Origin: Labrenzia sp. PHM005
GTDB taxonomy: Bacteria > Pseudomonadota > Alphaproteobacteria > Rhizobiales > Stappiaceae
Assembly (NCBI RefSeq): GCF_006517275.1
Contig: NZ_CP041191.1
Location: forward strand, 3,963,001-4,027,000
Length of the DNA: 64,000 nucleotides
Reading direction: 5' to 3'
In this document: piece by piece, positions 45,094-53,979 of the stretch
Layout: each line of letters opens with the position of its first letter
Position numbering within the stretch: the first letter of the stretch is position 1
Position numbers and translations under genes: made by a program
The notes under the pieces: generated by a model
The model's input: the letters and a program-made list of their open reading frames with translations, nothing else
What the model was told of the DNA's origin: nothing
Databases searched by the model: none

Positions 45094-46515
45094 TCAGACT
45101 GATCCGCGCTCAAAAAGCTTTTTGGCCATAACCCCAACCCGGGTTTCAACGCTTTCAAGTGCGTCGAGGATCATGTCTTCACGGAACCGCCGGCCAACAA
45201 CCTGGACTGAAACCGGCATTTCGTCATGCATGCTGGAAGAAACAATCCCGGCCGGAAAGCCCATGTAATTCATGGCGAAGGACCAGATCCCGCATCCGAG
45301 CACGTCCATGATGCCGTCCTTTCCTTCGGCATCCCGGTTCCAGGCATAGGTCGGTGACGGCAGGAAAGGGGTCAGGACGAGTGGATAGCGTTCCAGCAAC
45401 AGGTTCCATTCGCGTATATAACGGGATCGTCTTGCCATTTGGCGCAGGAGTTCATCCCCCTCAAAGGGCGGAAAAAGCTCAAAATACTCATCAAACATCC
45501 GGTTGATTTCGGCGCTGCCGTATTTGCGGACATCGTCCAGCATCAAGACATTGACCTCACCCATCAAGGCCCGGTATCCCGCCTCGCCGATCTCACCAAT
45601 GTCAGGTGTTTCGACCTCGACGACCTCATAACCAGCGTCGATCAGGCAATCGCGCGCCGTTTCCAGTGCCTTTATCACTGCCGGGTGCGTTTCGAACTGA
45701 TAGGTGTTTTTTGTAAAGGCGACACGGATCGGCGCCTCCAAAGCAGGTCCTTCAAAGGGCACGGGTGCCTGCCAAGGGTCGTGCGGGTCATAGGAAATTG
45801 CCGACCGCATTGCGAGGCGCACATCGCGGACCTCACGGCAAATGATCCCTTGCACCGACATCAACTGCGCAAGCATGCCGCGTTCCGCCTTTTGTGATGG
45901 GTTCCAGGCCGGTGTTCTGCCAAGTCCGGGTTTGACCGTGACCGCACCCGTCGCGGCAGACGGAAACCGAAGTGATCCTCCAATGTCATTTCCATGGGCA
46001 ATCGGCCCCATACCGCTCATGACAGCGGACGACGCGCCTCCTGAGGACCCGCCAGAAGAGGCCCAATCGTTCCAGGGATTGAATGTGCGGCCGTAGAGGT
46101 CATTTGTTGTCGTGGCGCGGAAGGAGAATTCCGGTGTATTCGTCCGGCCAATAACAATGGCCCCAGCGTTGGTCAGGTTTTTGACAAAGGGCGCGTCATC
46201 CGGTGCGATGACATCGGCAAATGCCTTAACGCCATTCGTGGTGGCTTTGCCTTTTTGGTCGACATTGACCTTAATGGTGACCGGTACGCCGTGAAGCGGT
46301 CCAACAAGTCCGGATTTGTTGAAAGTGGCGTCAAGAGTGCGGGCCTGTTCAATCGCTTCATCACCCAGATCATCGACGACAGCATTGAGATGACCATTTG
46401 TGGCGCGCATACGATCGACAGTCGCGGTCACAGCAGCTTCAGCCGATATCTGCTGTTCCGCAAGTCTCTCGACGAGTTCGCTTGCGCTCAATTGCCAAAT
46501 TGGTTTTCCTGCCAT
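45094..46515 (-). CDS. Amidase (amidase signature family, GatA-like)
   Basis: 473 residues with the complete amidase signature: catalytic Lys in GVPVTIKVNVDQKGKATTNG, cis-Ser in GGSSGGASSA, nucleophile Ser in HGNDIGGSLRFPSAATGAVTVKPGLGR. It ends with the usual FPAGIVSSSMHDEMPVSVQVVGRRFREDMILDALE segment. Family members hydrolyse small amides or act as Glu-tRNA amidotransferase subunit A; without gatB or gatC nearby, an amide hydrolase is likely. It is a single gene on the minus strand, and its natural amide cannot be read from sequence. Confidence 0.9.
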   Translation of the reverse strand: MAGKPIWQLSASELVERLAEQQISAEAAVTATVDRMRATNGHLNAVVDDLGDEAIEQARTLDATFNKSGLVGPLHGVPVTIKVNVDQKGKATTNGVKAFADVIAPDDAPFVKNLTNAGAIVIGRTNTPEFSFRATTTNDLYGRTFNPWNDWASSGGSSGGASSAVMSGMGPIAHGNDIGGSLRFPSAATGAVTVKPGLGRTPAWNPSQKAERGMLAQLMSVQGIICREVRDVRLAMRSAISYDPHDPWQAPVPFEGPALEAPIRVAFTKNTYQFETHPAVIKALETARDCLIDAGYEVVEVETPDIGEIGEAGYRALMGEVNVLMLDDVRKYGSAEINRMFDEYFELFPPFEGDELLRQMARRSRYIREWNLLLERYPLVLTPFLPSPTYAWNRDAEGKDGIMDVLGCGIWSFAMNYMGFPAGIVSSSMHDEMPVSVQVVGRRFREDMILDALESVETRVGVMAKKLFERGSV

Positions 46516-47164
46516 ACGTCACGCCCCCATTTGCACCCGATTTTCCGAACCGAGCGGTTGGTAAATGGTTGTTCTTGCCAATTGGTAGTGAAACCAGCCG
46601 TTTGAAACAACACCGTAGGTGCACGGTCTTCAGAGAGCGGATGAACCACTGTCACAATCGCGACTACCGGATAGAAGCTCTTACACAAACAGAGAAAAAG
46701 CTGAGGCATTTAAGCTGAACGAAACCATCCATTCCGGTCATTTGTGCAGCAAATAACGTCGCCTGAATTTCTGCGAAAGACCGGACCGGCATGGCACCTT
46801 CATCATTGGGCACATACTGGGTTACCCTCGTCAAAAAGTTTTGCCTTTAAGCCAATTCCAGTTTGAAGTTATTGCCGTCAGAACGGCTATTTCGTCCGAA
46901 CTGGGTAGTTTTCTTTGAAGGGATCAACAATTTCGCAAGAAATAACCCGTACAAAATCTGCATATTCTCCTGATATGACGATATATAAAATTATCTTAAA
47001 ATTATTCAATCAATATAATCTAATAATAATACAATAGACACGCCCTCCGCAGTACACTTGTTTAGTATTTTTTCAGTTACCCTAGCGTTATTCGATTCTC
47101 CGATTCTTTTAATACTTTGTTTCCGGTATGATGAAGCCACATCAACTGGAATTGGAATGTCATC
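46516..47164. other. AT-rich intergenic region before cpaB
   Basis: About 650 bases, with a very AT-rich tract near 46960-47040. It must contain the cpaB promoter. I saw no gene or clear operator. Confidence 0.5.
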
Positions 47165-47935
47165 ATGTTTATGCTTCGTTTGGCGGTGTTAGCAGTAGCA
47201 ATCGGCTCCGGATATCTGGCATTCCAGTTTGCCGGGGAAAAAGAAACTGTCGTTATTGAGCGCGAGCCAGTCGTGACAAAAGTCCTGGTGGCCAATCAGG
47301 ATATCGGTCTCGGCGGAAAACTTGCAGCGGCAAACATTGCGTGGGTGAACTGGCCGGAAGAAACCGTTCCCGCAGGCGCCCTGACCTATCAAACCTCTCC
47401 CAAAGCAAAAGAAACCTATCAAGGCCGGATTGCCCGCAGCAAGGTGTTCAAAGGTGAACCGATCCGTGCAGAACGGTTCATTAAAACTGACAAGGGATAC
47501 ATGGCTGCCCTTTTGCCAAAGGGGAAACGAGCCATCGCAGTAGCGGTTGAACAAGAAACGGCCGCCGGCGGATTTATCCTGCCCGGGGACAAAGTGGACG
47601 TCATCCTGACTCGCCGGATGGAAAAGAAAAACGCCTTCAGCGAAGCTATCCTTGAGAACATCCGTGTTCTGGCGATTGACAGCGCAACCGCGGGAGATGG
47701 CAACTGGAAAAACCTGTCACCAAAACGGACCGCGACTTTGGAACTCTCGCTGGCGCAGTCAGAGGTAATTGCACGGGCTCAGCAGGTTGGTTCCATCGCA
47801 CTTGTCTTGCGCAGCGCTGAAGATTCAATGGACGCATCACCGCAAGAACCGAGCCTGAAACGCAACGTTCAATTTGTTCAAGTTCATGCCGGCCGTTGGA
47901 CGGTGTCGAACACCAGCGGTCACCTGCTGCAGTAA
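47165..47935 (+). CDS. cpaB: Flp/Tad pilus assembly protein CpaB
   Basis: 256 residues: N-terminal membrane helix (MLRLAVLAVAIGSGYLAFQF), SAF domain (VTKVLVANQDIGLGGKLAAANIAWVNWPEETVPAGA), FKGEPIRAERFI, and the conserved RAIAVAVEQETAAGGFILPGDKVDVILTRR segment followed by ENIRVLAID and TATLELSLAQSEVIARAQQVGSIALVLRS. CpaB lies in the periplasm and is needed to assemble Tad pili. It is encoded alone on the plus strand, followed by a strong terminator, whereas its usual downstream partner cpaC is on the opposite strand. Confidence 0.93.
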   Translation: MFMLRLAVLAVAIGSGYLAFQFAGEKETVVIEREPVVTKVLVANQDIGLGGKLAAANIAWVNWPEETVPAGALTYQTSPKAKETYQGRIARSKVFKGEPIRAERFIKTDKGYMAALLPKGKRAIAVAVEQETAAGGFILPGDKVDVILTRRMEKKNAFSEAILENIRVLAIDSATAGDGNWKNLSPKRTATLELSLAQSEVIARAQQVGSIALVLRSAEDSMDASPQEPSLKRNVQFVQVHAGRWTVSNTSGHLLQ

Positions 47936-47987
47936 CACAAGGTGCTTCAAACCCGGCTATTGCCGCGGCGCGAGTTACACTGACAAT

Positions 47988-48030
47988 AAAGAGCGCTTCA
48001 CGTTAACACCGTGAAGCGCTCTTTTTGTTT
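47988..48030 (+). terminator. Rho-independent terminator after cpaB
   Basis: GAGCGCTTCACG (47991-48002) and CGTGAAGCGCTC (48010-48021) form a perfect 12-bp stem with a 7-base loop, flanked by AAA and TTTTTGTTTT. On the plus strand it ends the cpaB transcript; read from minus it has an A-rich/T-run partner (AAAGAG) and may also stop the cpaC operon. Confidence 0.92.
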
Positions 48031-48131
48031 TCAGGGCGATAATTTTAGATGTTCTATGGTGCCTGCTGCAAATTGCCCGGAACACGCCGACCGTTCTCAC
48101 CCGCACAATCGGGCAGGTTCTGATTGGATCG

Positions 48132-48416
48132 TTAGTCCAGTTTCAAACCATCGTCAGCCGCGGAGGCGTCAATATCAGGGTCGCCGGGTTCTAGATAACG
48201 TTCCTGGGCCTTCACCACGGATTTGCCATCGCGCACCATTTGGGTTCGATAGGCCGCCCGGGGGAACGGGTCCACTGTATGAATGCCGATGTTGGCTTCA
48301 ACAGCACTGCCGGCGCCAAATGTCACGCCGTCTTTGTGGGCCATATGATCCGCGCATGCAGACAATTGAATGGCCGCTGCTGTGGCAGCCAACAGGCTAA
48401 TTTTTCGAAGCGACAT
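48132..48416 (-). CDS. Small Tad-locus lipoprotein
   Basis: 94 residues from ATG 48416. Lipoprotein signal MSLRKISLLAATAAAIQLSAC with the lipobox Cys at 21. The rest (GVTFGAGSAVEANIGIHTVDPFPRAAYRTQMVRDGKS) is of a type found directly after cpaC in Tad gene clusters and annotated as pilus assembly protein; a function is not defined. The start overlaps the cpaC end by 20 bases in another frame, as expected for a coupled operon. An ATG at 48422 is an alternative. Confidence 0.75.
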   Translation of the reverse strand: MSLRKISLLAATAAAIQLSACADHMAHKDGVTFGAGSAVEANIGIHTVDPFPRAAYRTQMVRDGKSVVKAQERYLEPGDPDIDASAADDGLKLD

Positions 48417-49923
48417 AGTCATTTGGGAAATCCAGATCAACGATATGACCATACGGGCCGATTAAACCTTCGCCATCCCTGAACTTGCGGATCATATCCT
48501 TATCGACCTCCAGCAAACCGAGCGCAAACAGTTCAACGTCATTTGTCGGCCGGGTTTTGTCGAGTGGGGATGCGAGGGGTTCATCCGGCCGCGCGGGCCG
48601 TACAAGGCGCGGAGTTACAACTATCACCAAGTCTGTTTCCCGCTTTTGGAAGCTGGTGGATCTGAACAAGGTGCCAAGCACCGGAACATTTCCGAGCCAC
48701 GGGAGCTGCTGTATGTCGTTCTGATTGACCGTTTCCAGCAAGCCTGCCATCGAAAAGCTCTGACCGGCATGCAGCTCAATAACAGTTTCTGCCCGCCGCG
48801 AGGTGAACCCCGGATTTCCGTTTACATTGATACTGTTGTCGATGTCGCTGACTTCCGTCATCACGCGCAGGTTCACCCGGCTGCCATCAAGCACTGTCGG
48901 CACAAACTCCAGCCGGACCCCAAAGGCTCTGTAGTCGGTTTGGGTGGCCACGCTCGCCCCGGTGGTGATTGCGGTTTGAATTGGCACTTCGCCGCCGACG
49001 TGGAACCGTGCGGCTTCGCCGCTCATGGTGGTTAGATTTGGTTGTGCCAGGCGGCGGACGAGGCCCTTTCCTTCAAGCGCATCTATTAGGGTATCCAGAC
49101 GAAAACCCGACGTTTCCAGAATTTTGGCGATAAAGGTACCAAACGGCAACGCCCCGCCCTGCGTCGCACTTGCTCCAGCTCCAAGGACAGAGATAAGCCC
49201 GCCTGTGTCTTCGTCTACGCCCGTTTGAACGCGTGATCCGGAAGTGCTGACATTGCCATTGGTTGAACGGCCGATCCAATTGACGCCAAGATCACGGCCA
49301 ATGGACCTGCTGGCTTCCAGAACGCGCACTTCAAGGGCAATTTGCTGCGGGCTATTGACACCCATCGCATTGATAAGCGGCTCTTTGGAGAATTGCTGCG
49401 CGACTTCAAGTACTCTGGTCAATTCAGCGGCGTCATTTACCGTTCCGCTCAAACGTATCCGGTTCGCAACATTGGACACCTGGACATTGGAACTTGGAGC
49501 AACGGCCCGAACAGCGGCGGCCACATCAGCAAAATCCAATTGAACCTTTACCTCAATGACACCAAGCAGTGATTTGGAGGCATCATATATCGATATGTTG
49601 GTGAGGCCCGGCGCTTTCCCTTGAATATAGAGTGAATGCTCGGACAAGGGGACAATGTCTGCGACTTCAGGATCTCCGACCACAAGATCAGAAAATGCCC
49701 GGTTGGTTTTAACAGTCCGCGTGGTTCCTGGTGGCAACCTCAGTTTTGAAATATTGCCACTGTCAAAGACGATAGAGAGGCCATTGTCTTGAGCAAAGGC
49801 ATTGTTGTTCATCGGTCCAAACAAGAGAGCCGCCCCGACGATCAGGCAAGCTATCGATCGCAAACTTGAAGTTTTTTGTCGCTTGCACAAAACCGCAATT
49901 CCCAAGTTGAATTCACCCATCAA
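48397..49923 (-). CDS. cpaC: Tad pilus secretin CpaC/RcpA
   Basis: 508 residues with signal peptide (SIACLIVGAALLFGPMNNNAFA), an N-terminal BON/pilus-domain region (LPPGTTRTVKTNRAFSDLVVGDPEVADIVPLSEHSLYIQGKAPGLTNI), ring-building domain (QIALEVRVLEASRSIGRDLGVNW) and the secretin core (GLVRRLAQPNLTTMSGEAARFHVGGEVPIQT … TDLVIVVTPRLVRPARPDEPLASPLDK). It forms the outer-membrane pore for the Flp pilus. It heads a minus-strand set with the lipoprotein behind it; the membrane protein and TadD-like genes lie upstream on the same strand. Confidence 0.93.
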   Translation of the reverse strand: MMGEFNLGIAVLCKRQKTSSLRSIACLIVGAALLFGPMNNNAFAQDNGLSIVFDSGNISKLRLPPGTTRTVKTNRAFSDLVVGDPEVADIVPLSEHSLYIQGKAPGLTNISIYDASKSLLGVIEVKVQLDFADVAAAVRAVAPSSNVQVSNVANRIRLSGTVNDAAELTRVLEVAQQFSKEPLINAMGVNSPQQIALEVRVLEASRSIGRDLGVNWIGRSTNGNVSTSGSRVQTGVDEDTGGLISVLGAGASATQGGALPFGTFIAKILETSGFRLDTLIDALEGKGLVRRLAQPNLTTMSGEAARFHVGGEVPIQTAITTGASVATQTDYRAFGVRLEFVPTVLDGSRVNLRVMTEVSDIDNSINVNGNPGFTSRRAETVIELHAGQSFSMAGLLETVNQNDIQQLPWLGNVPVLGTLFRSTSFQKRETDLVIVVTPRLVRPARPDEPLASPLDKTRPTNDVELFALGLLEVDKDMIRKFRDGEGLIGPYGHIVDLDFPNDYVASKN

Positions 49924-49997
49924 TTGGCCAGTATGCGATTATTGATCTGTTATTCTTTTTATATTGTTAAACAACAACCTAGAATGATAGATTAAGT

Positions 49998-50026
49998 ATT
50001 GTCAGAATTGTCTATTTATCGACAAT
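49998..50026. promoter_or_regulatory. ATTGTC repeat cluster upstream of cpaC
   Basis: ATTGTC occurs at 49998-50003 and 50007-50012 as a direct repeat, and its complement GACAAT at 50021-50026. TATTGTC/GACAATA make a 7-bp inverted pair. The cluster lies about 75-100 bases upstream of the cpaC start within AT-rich DNA, so it is a candidate operator; the regulator is unknown. Confidence 0.4.
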
Positions 50027-50190
50027 ATCTCCGATATACTTTCATATTTTTTGTAATTTATCTGGTTGAATTTGCTGAGAACGCGCAACCATTCTGATGT
50101 CGCGTTGGCCAGACTGTCCTGCGGTTCAATTTTTAGAGCTGGCACAACAGTGCCGACTCGTCCTTGCTCTGCAGATGAATCAGGCAATGA

Positions 50191-50778
50191 TCACCGTTTT
50201 TCGTACCGCACTTGGCCGTCTGGTGTCACGATACGGCGGAAAATGCTCTTAGCACTTGCAGACTGTGACTGCGCCGCAGCCGAGTTGATAGAAGTGCTCG
50301 ATGTGGAAACAAATTTGTTGTTCAACGGCGCATGAAGGTTCGGAACAAACAGTCCTTCGGTATTTGCAGACCCAGGCCGAGTTTGCGAACTCTGTTTGAA
50401 TCTGAACGCTGACTGGTTGTTTATGTTGCCTTGTTCCAAGTTCGCCATCATCAGCCCAACATCCGCTTGAATGAGGACGATACGCTGTTCCATCTTGGCG
50501 ATGCGTTTTTCCAATGGTCCGACGATCGCTTCAATGCGCTCATAGTCCATCGAAGCAGCCGTTGGCCGCTGACCGGCTGGCGCGATCAGCAGATAAGCCA
50601 AGGTTGGTAAGAGCAGCAAAATTGCGATTAACGCGACTGCATTCAGCACGATCAAGGTCTGTATTTGCCGGCGCACACCTGCACGCACCGGCTGGCGCGC
50701 AAAACTCTCAGTGGCCCTTTCTTCAGCAACCGGCCCACTGCCAGGAATTACCCGGAAATCGTTTCTGGTCTTGGTCAT
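50191..50778 (-). CDS. Inner-membrane protein of the Tad region, unknown function
   Basis: 195 residues: a cytoplasmic N-terminus of about 40 residues, one strong membrane helix (IVLNAVALIAILLLLPTLAYLLIA), a short coiled coil (YERIEAIVGPLEKRIAKMEQRIVLIQADVGLMMANLE) and a Ser/Gln/Asn-rich C-terminus ending RRIVTPDGQVRYEKR. No family is recognised. Its position between cpaC and the TadD-like gene, on the same strand and 30 bases downstream of the latter, suggests a role in pilus assembly. Confidence 0.65.
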   Translation of the reverse strand: MTKTRNDFRVIPGSGPVAEERATESFARQPVRAGVRRQIQTLIVLNAVALIAILLLLPTLAYLLIAPAGQRPTAASMDYERIEAIVGPLEKRIAKMEQRIVLIQADVGLMMANLEQGNINNQSAFRFKQSSQTRPGSANTEGLFVPNLHAPLNNKFVSTSSTSINSAAAQSQSASAKSIFRRIVTPDGQVRYEKR

Positions 50779-50808
50779 TCTGATCTACACCGTTTTGGGA
50801 CGTTTATG

Positions 50809-51321
50809 CTAACTGCGCTTTGCAAAAGCTCCACTGTTGCTCAATAGCTTAAGGTTGTTTGCCGTGGTTTGGTTGGCCGGATCAATCTCGTAGGCTTTTA
50901 GAAAGTACCGCCGGGCAGCTACCAAGTTGCCGCGCAGGAGATAGGAATAGCCTACGTTATTCAGATATTCGGGCCGGTTGGGGATCATGGTGGACAGCAT
51001 CTTGTATCCGCGATCCGCATTGTCCCGGCGGCCAATCATGTCCGCGGAGGCAGCATAGCCTAGCCAAACTGCCGGATCTTTCGGAAATGCTTCAATGGCG
51101 CGTTTATAGTAGCTGTAGGCCTTGCCATAATTTTTGGATTTGAATTGTGTTTTTGCAGCCGTCAGAAGTTCGTCATTTTTGTAGTACGCGGTCTTAGACA
51201 GGTCGTTGACCGTCGACGCACGATCGCCAAAAGTGGACAGATCCGAAAACTCGGCAGATTGGCAGGCTGCTAACACCGCAATGGAGACAAAATACAAACA
51301 GGTTTTGCTGGCGGTACGCAT
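50809..51321 (-). CDS. tadD: TadD-like TPR lipoprotein
   Basis: 170 residues: lipoprotein signal (TCLYFVSIAVLAACQS, Cys at about 20), then TPR units (AAKTQFKSKNYGKAYSYYKRAIEAFPKDPAVWLGYAASADMIGRRDNADRGYKML and PEYLNNVGYSYLLRGNLVAARRYFLKAYEIDPAN). This is the usual form of TadD, a pilotin-like lipoprotein that helps secretin assembly in the Tad system. It is the most upstream gene of the minus-strand Tad set. Confidence 0.82.
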   Translation of the reverse strand: MRTASKTCLYFVSIAVLAACQSAEFSDLSTFGDRASTVNDLSKTAYYKNDELLTAAKTQFKSKNYGKAYSYYKRAIEAFPKDPAVWLGYAASADMIGRRDNADRGYKMLSTMIPNRPEYLNNVGYSYLLRGNLVAARRYFLKAYEIDPANQTTANNLKLLSNSGAFAKRS

Positions 51322-51615
51322 GCCAATATTTCCTTACACCAGGGATATCTGACAGTAATTGTTGCACTGTAACTTAATACAATACCCTCATCCCATAAGT
51401 ATTATTTGTTTGTTTTGTTTAAAATCCATTTAACTGTAATTCGTGTTTTTAATCGAATTGGCACGGACTGGGAGAAATTCGCTCCTTTAGGACACAAAGC
51501 GCGCACGCCAATCCCCATTCCGCTGGCAGCCAATTTCAATTGGTCTCTGTCGGTAGGCGTACAAATCGGTGCGTTCATAATGTTTGCTGGTTCAGTACCG
51601 GCTATCTACTCGAAT

Positions 51616-53574
51616 TCAAATCATCAACTGCGCGATGTTTGGTTTGTCCGAGAAGAACAAAGCTTTTAAATCGTCGATCGCCATGGGACCGCCAAAAAGA
51701 TACCCCTGCCCTGTTTGGCAGCCAAGGGACGTCAGCATGTCCCGTTGATCGATCGTTTCAATTCCCTCAATCAATGGACGTGACCCAAGGGCGCGCACAG
51801 ATGTCAGCGCCATGGACATCAATTCGTGGCCGACTTGCCCGTCTCCACTGATCCCGGTGAGAGCGGTGTCGATTTTGACCTCATCCCATTGGTATTGCAG
51901 AACCCCGGACAATGTTGCGGACGGAGTGCCGAAATTATCGAGCGATAATTTCACATCCAGCTTTCTCAAAGCATCGAGAACATCTCGAACAAGATCGAAA
52001 GCTGCCGGTAGATTGCCTGCGGGGATTTCCAGTTTCAATCGGCTTGCCGGAAATCCTGATGCAGCAAGGCAATCTTCGACCATGGCTGGCACATCGTCAT
52101 TCAAGAGATGTGCGACCGACAAGTTCACGGCAAGGTCCGGTTCGCCCGGCAACAATTGGACCTGCGCGCAGGCCGTCTCCAAGATTTTCCGTTCCAGCGA
52201 AATGATCAATCCATTGTTTTCTGCAATCGGAATAATTTCAGCCGGTGCAATCCAGCCCAGATCTGGATGATACCAGCGCGCCAGTGCCTCAACTCCGACG
52301 ATTTTGCCGGTTGTCAGATCGAACTGCGGCTGAAAATGAGGTAGGCAATCTTCTTGGTCCAAGGCCTGCAACAACGCTTGCTCAATGCCCAAACGCCTTT
52401 CCGAACTAGCCCGAAGGGCCGGAGTGTATACTCCGACATGTCTTCGGCCTGTCTGAATTTCCTCGGCTACAGTGAGTTCCGCATTCTGAAAAGACACGCC
52501 CGGATCCCGTTCCTCCAGATCAACCGGCGCTATTCCGGCAATACTTGTCACCGGATAAGTTCCCGTTTTGACCACGACGGGCTGGTGGATCAACCGTCGC
52601 AGCCGATGCACAAATTCCGAAGGCGCTGCCTCGCTGCCAATCTCATGGACCAGAGCGACGAAGAAGCTGTTCCCGGTAGCTCGGGCACAATACCCGGACT
52701 TGAGGTTCAGGCTTACCAAGTTCTGGATTCGATCAGCCACTGTCGCCAATATGGAATCGCGGACAGTTACATTCTCCGAGCCGCCACCGGTCCAGGGAAC
52801 AATGATCGCCAAATTGACGATTTGAATCTCTTGTTTGTCCGTTAATTCGGATTTGAGCTCCCGGACTTTGCCGATCAATTCTGACTGTGTCATTAATCCG
52901 GTGACTGGATCGCGGCGGAGTTGGGCATCAGCCTCAACCGTTTTTGTCCCCGCCTGCATTTTTTCAGTTCCAAGAGAATAAATCCGCCGGTAGAGGGAAA
53001 CGATCCAAAGCAGAGCTGTTGCAAGCAGTGCTGCTATAATAGATGACTGAATATTCTGCCGAAACTTAAGATCGTTTGCACTTTTTTGCCAAACAGCGGC
53101 AATCCGGTTGCTGGTCATCTGCCGAACTTGATTGACCATCACACCAATATGATTGACCGTCTCCAAAGCATGTTCCACAGATCTGTGCTCATCGAGATCT
53201 GCGATCAACTTCTGAGTTTTTCGGGCTCTAATTTTTGCTTCAGCTAAGCGGCTTTTTATGAAGTCTGTTTCTGGCTCTAAACTCAATACTGGGTTGATCT
53301 GCCAGGTATCGAGTTCATTTAGGAACACAGCCAAGGCCCTTTTTACCGAAGCTTGCTTTTCGGCTCCTGGCTGTTTCAATAGTGTCATCAGTTGATTTTC
53401 TAAGCGGACAGTATCAAGACGAGCCGAGGCTTCAATGATCTCATGAAGCGCCTGATCCTTGGTTTGGGTATCCTGGCGTTGTTCAAACAAAAGTACGGTA
53501 TTGACTGCAAGCGCGAGGCTTAGCGCGAAGAAGACCGCAGGCAAGACATAACGGCGGAGGTCGGATCGATGCAT
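51616..53574 (-). CDS. Membrane GGDEF/EAL protein, both domains degenerate
   Basis: 652 residues from ATG 53574. Membrane helices near 8-30 and 180-195 enclose a helical periplasmic sensor domain. The GGDEF motif reads TGNSF at about 300-304, so no cyclase activity is expected. The EAL domain keeps E429-A-L, NLS, the Lys in VKID, EGIET and QGYLFGGP, but the catalytic ITE region is LEIPAG (Ala for the metal-ligand Glu) and the DDFGTG loop is DNFGTP (Asn for the second Asp). Phosphodiesterase activity is therefore doubtful; a c-di-GMP-binding or regulatory role fits. It follows the Tad genes on the same strand. Confidence 0.85.
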   Translation of the reverse strand: MHRSDLRRYVLPAVFFALSLALAVNTVLLFEQRQDTQTKDQALHEIIEASARLDTVRLENQLMTLLKQPGAEKQASVKRALAVFLNELDTWQINPVLSLEPETDFIKSRLAEAKIRARKTQKLIADLDEHRSVEHALETVNHIGVMVNQVRQMTSNRIAAVWQKSANDLKFRQNIQSSIIAALLATALLWIVSLYRRIYSLGTEKMQAGTKTVEADAQLRRDPVTGLMTQSELIGKVRELKSELTDKQEIQIVNLAIIVPWTGGGSENVTVRDSILATVADRIQNLVSLNLKSGYCARATGNSFFVALVHEIGSEAAPSEFVHRLRRLIHQPVVVKTGTYPVTSIAGIAPVDLEERDPGVSFQNAELTVAEEIQTGRRHVGVYTPALRASSERRLGIEQALLQALDQEDCLPHFQPQFDLTTGKIVGVEALARWYHPDLGWIAPAEIIPIAENNGLIISLERKILETACAQVQLLPGEPDLAVNLSVAHLLNDDVPAMVEDCLAASGFPASRLKLEIPAGNLPAAFDLVRDVLDALRKLDVKLSLDNFGTPSATLSGVLQYQWDEVKIDTALTGISGDGQVGHELMSMALTSVRALGSRPLIEGIETIDQRDMLTSLGCQTGQGYLFGGPMAIDDLKALFFSDKPNIAQLMI

Positions 53575-53979
53575 CTGCAATACTGCCTTAGGGGTCGGAT
53601 CAGCTGCCAAAAGGAGCAAACCACTGGGCTTTCCAGTCTATCACGTTGCGTCAGGTAACCGCTTGGAAACCCCGGTGTCCAGCTGGAACCGGTTTTCCGC
53701 TAGTTCGGTGTCTATATAAACACCCTGACAAGTTCCCGCCCAAACCTGCTGCTGGCTTCACTATTCTACAGGCAGGTTAACTGCCGCTGAATCCTAAGCC
53801 GTATAGCCGAATTGGAGACGTCCTTCGGAAGGCAAAGGGCGAAAGACATCTCCAATTCGTCCAAACGGCCTAGATCCGGCTTTTTCTGTTGTAACTTGAA
53901 TGACCGGCTGGAAAACTTGCCAAGGATAATGCTCAGTTAGGCTTCCGGCCAAATTTGTTCCGAACCTCCGGAGACATCA
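53575..53979. other. Divergent intergenic region with structured element
   Basis: About 400 bases between the EAL gene (minus) and the Abhydrolase_9 gene (plus). Apart from the inverted repeat listed at 53808-53859 I see no gene. Confidence 0.5.
53808..53859. repeat. 11-bp inverted repeat with inner hairpin
   Basis: CGAATTGGAGA (53808-53818) and TCTCCAATTCG (53849-53859) are perfect reverse complements. The 30-base interior contains CCTT-CGG-AAGG (53822-53832), a further short stem. It lies about 120 bases upstream of the abhydrolase start and could be a structured leader or a decayed inverted-repeat element. Confidence 0.5.
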
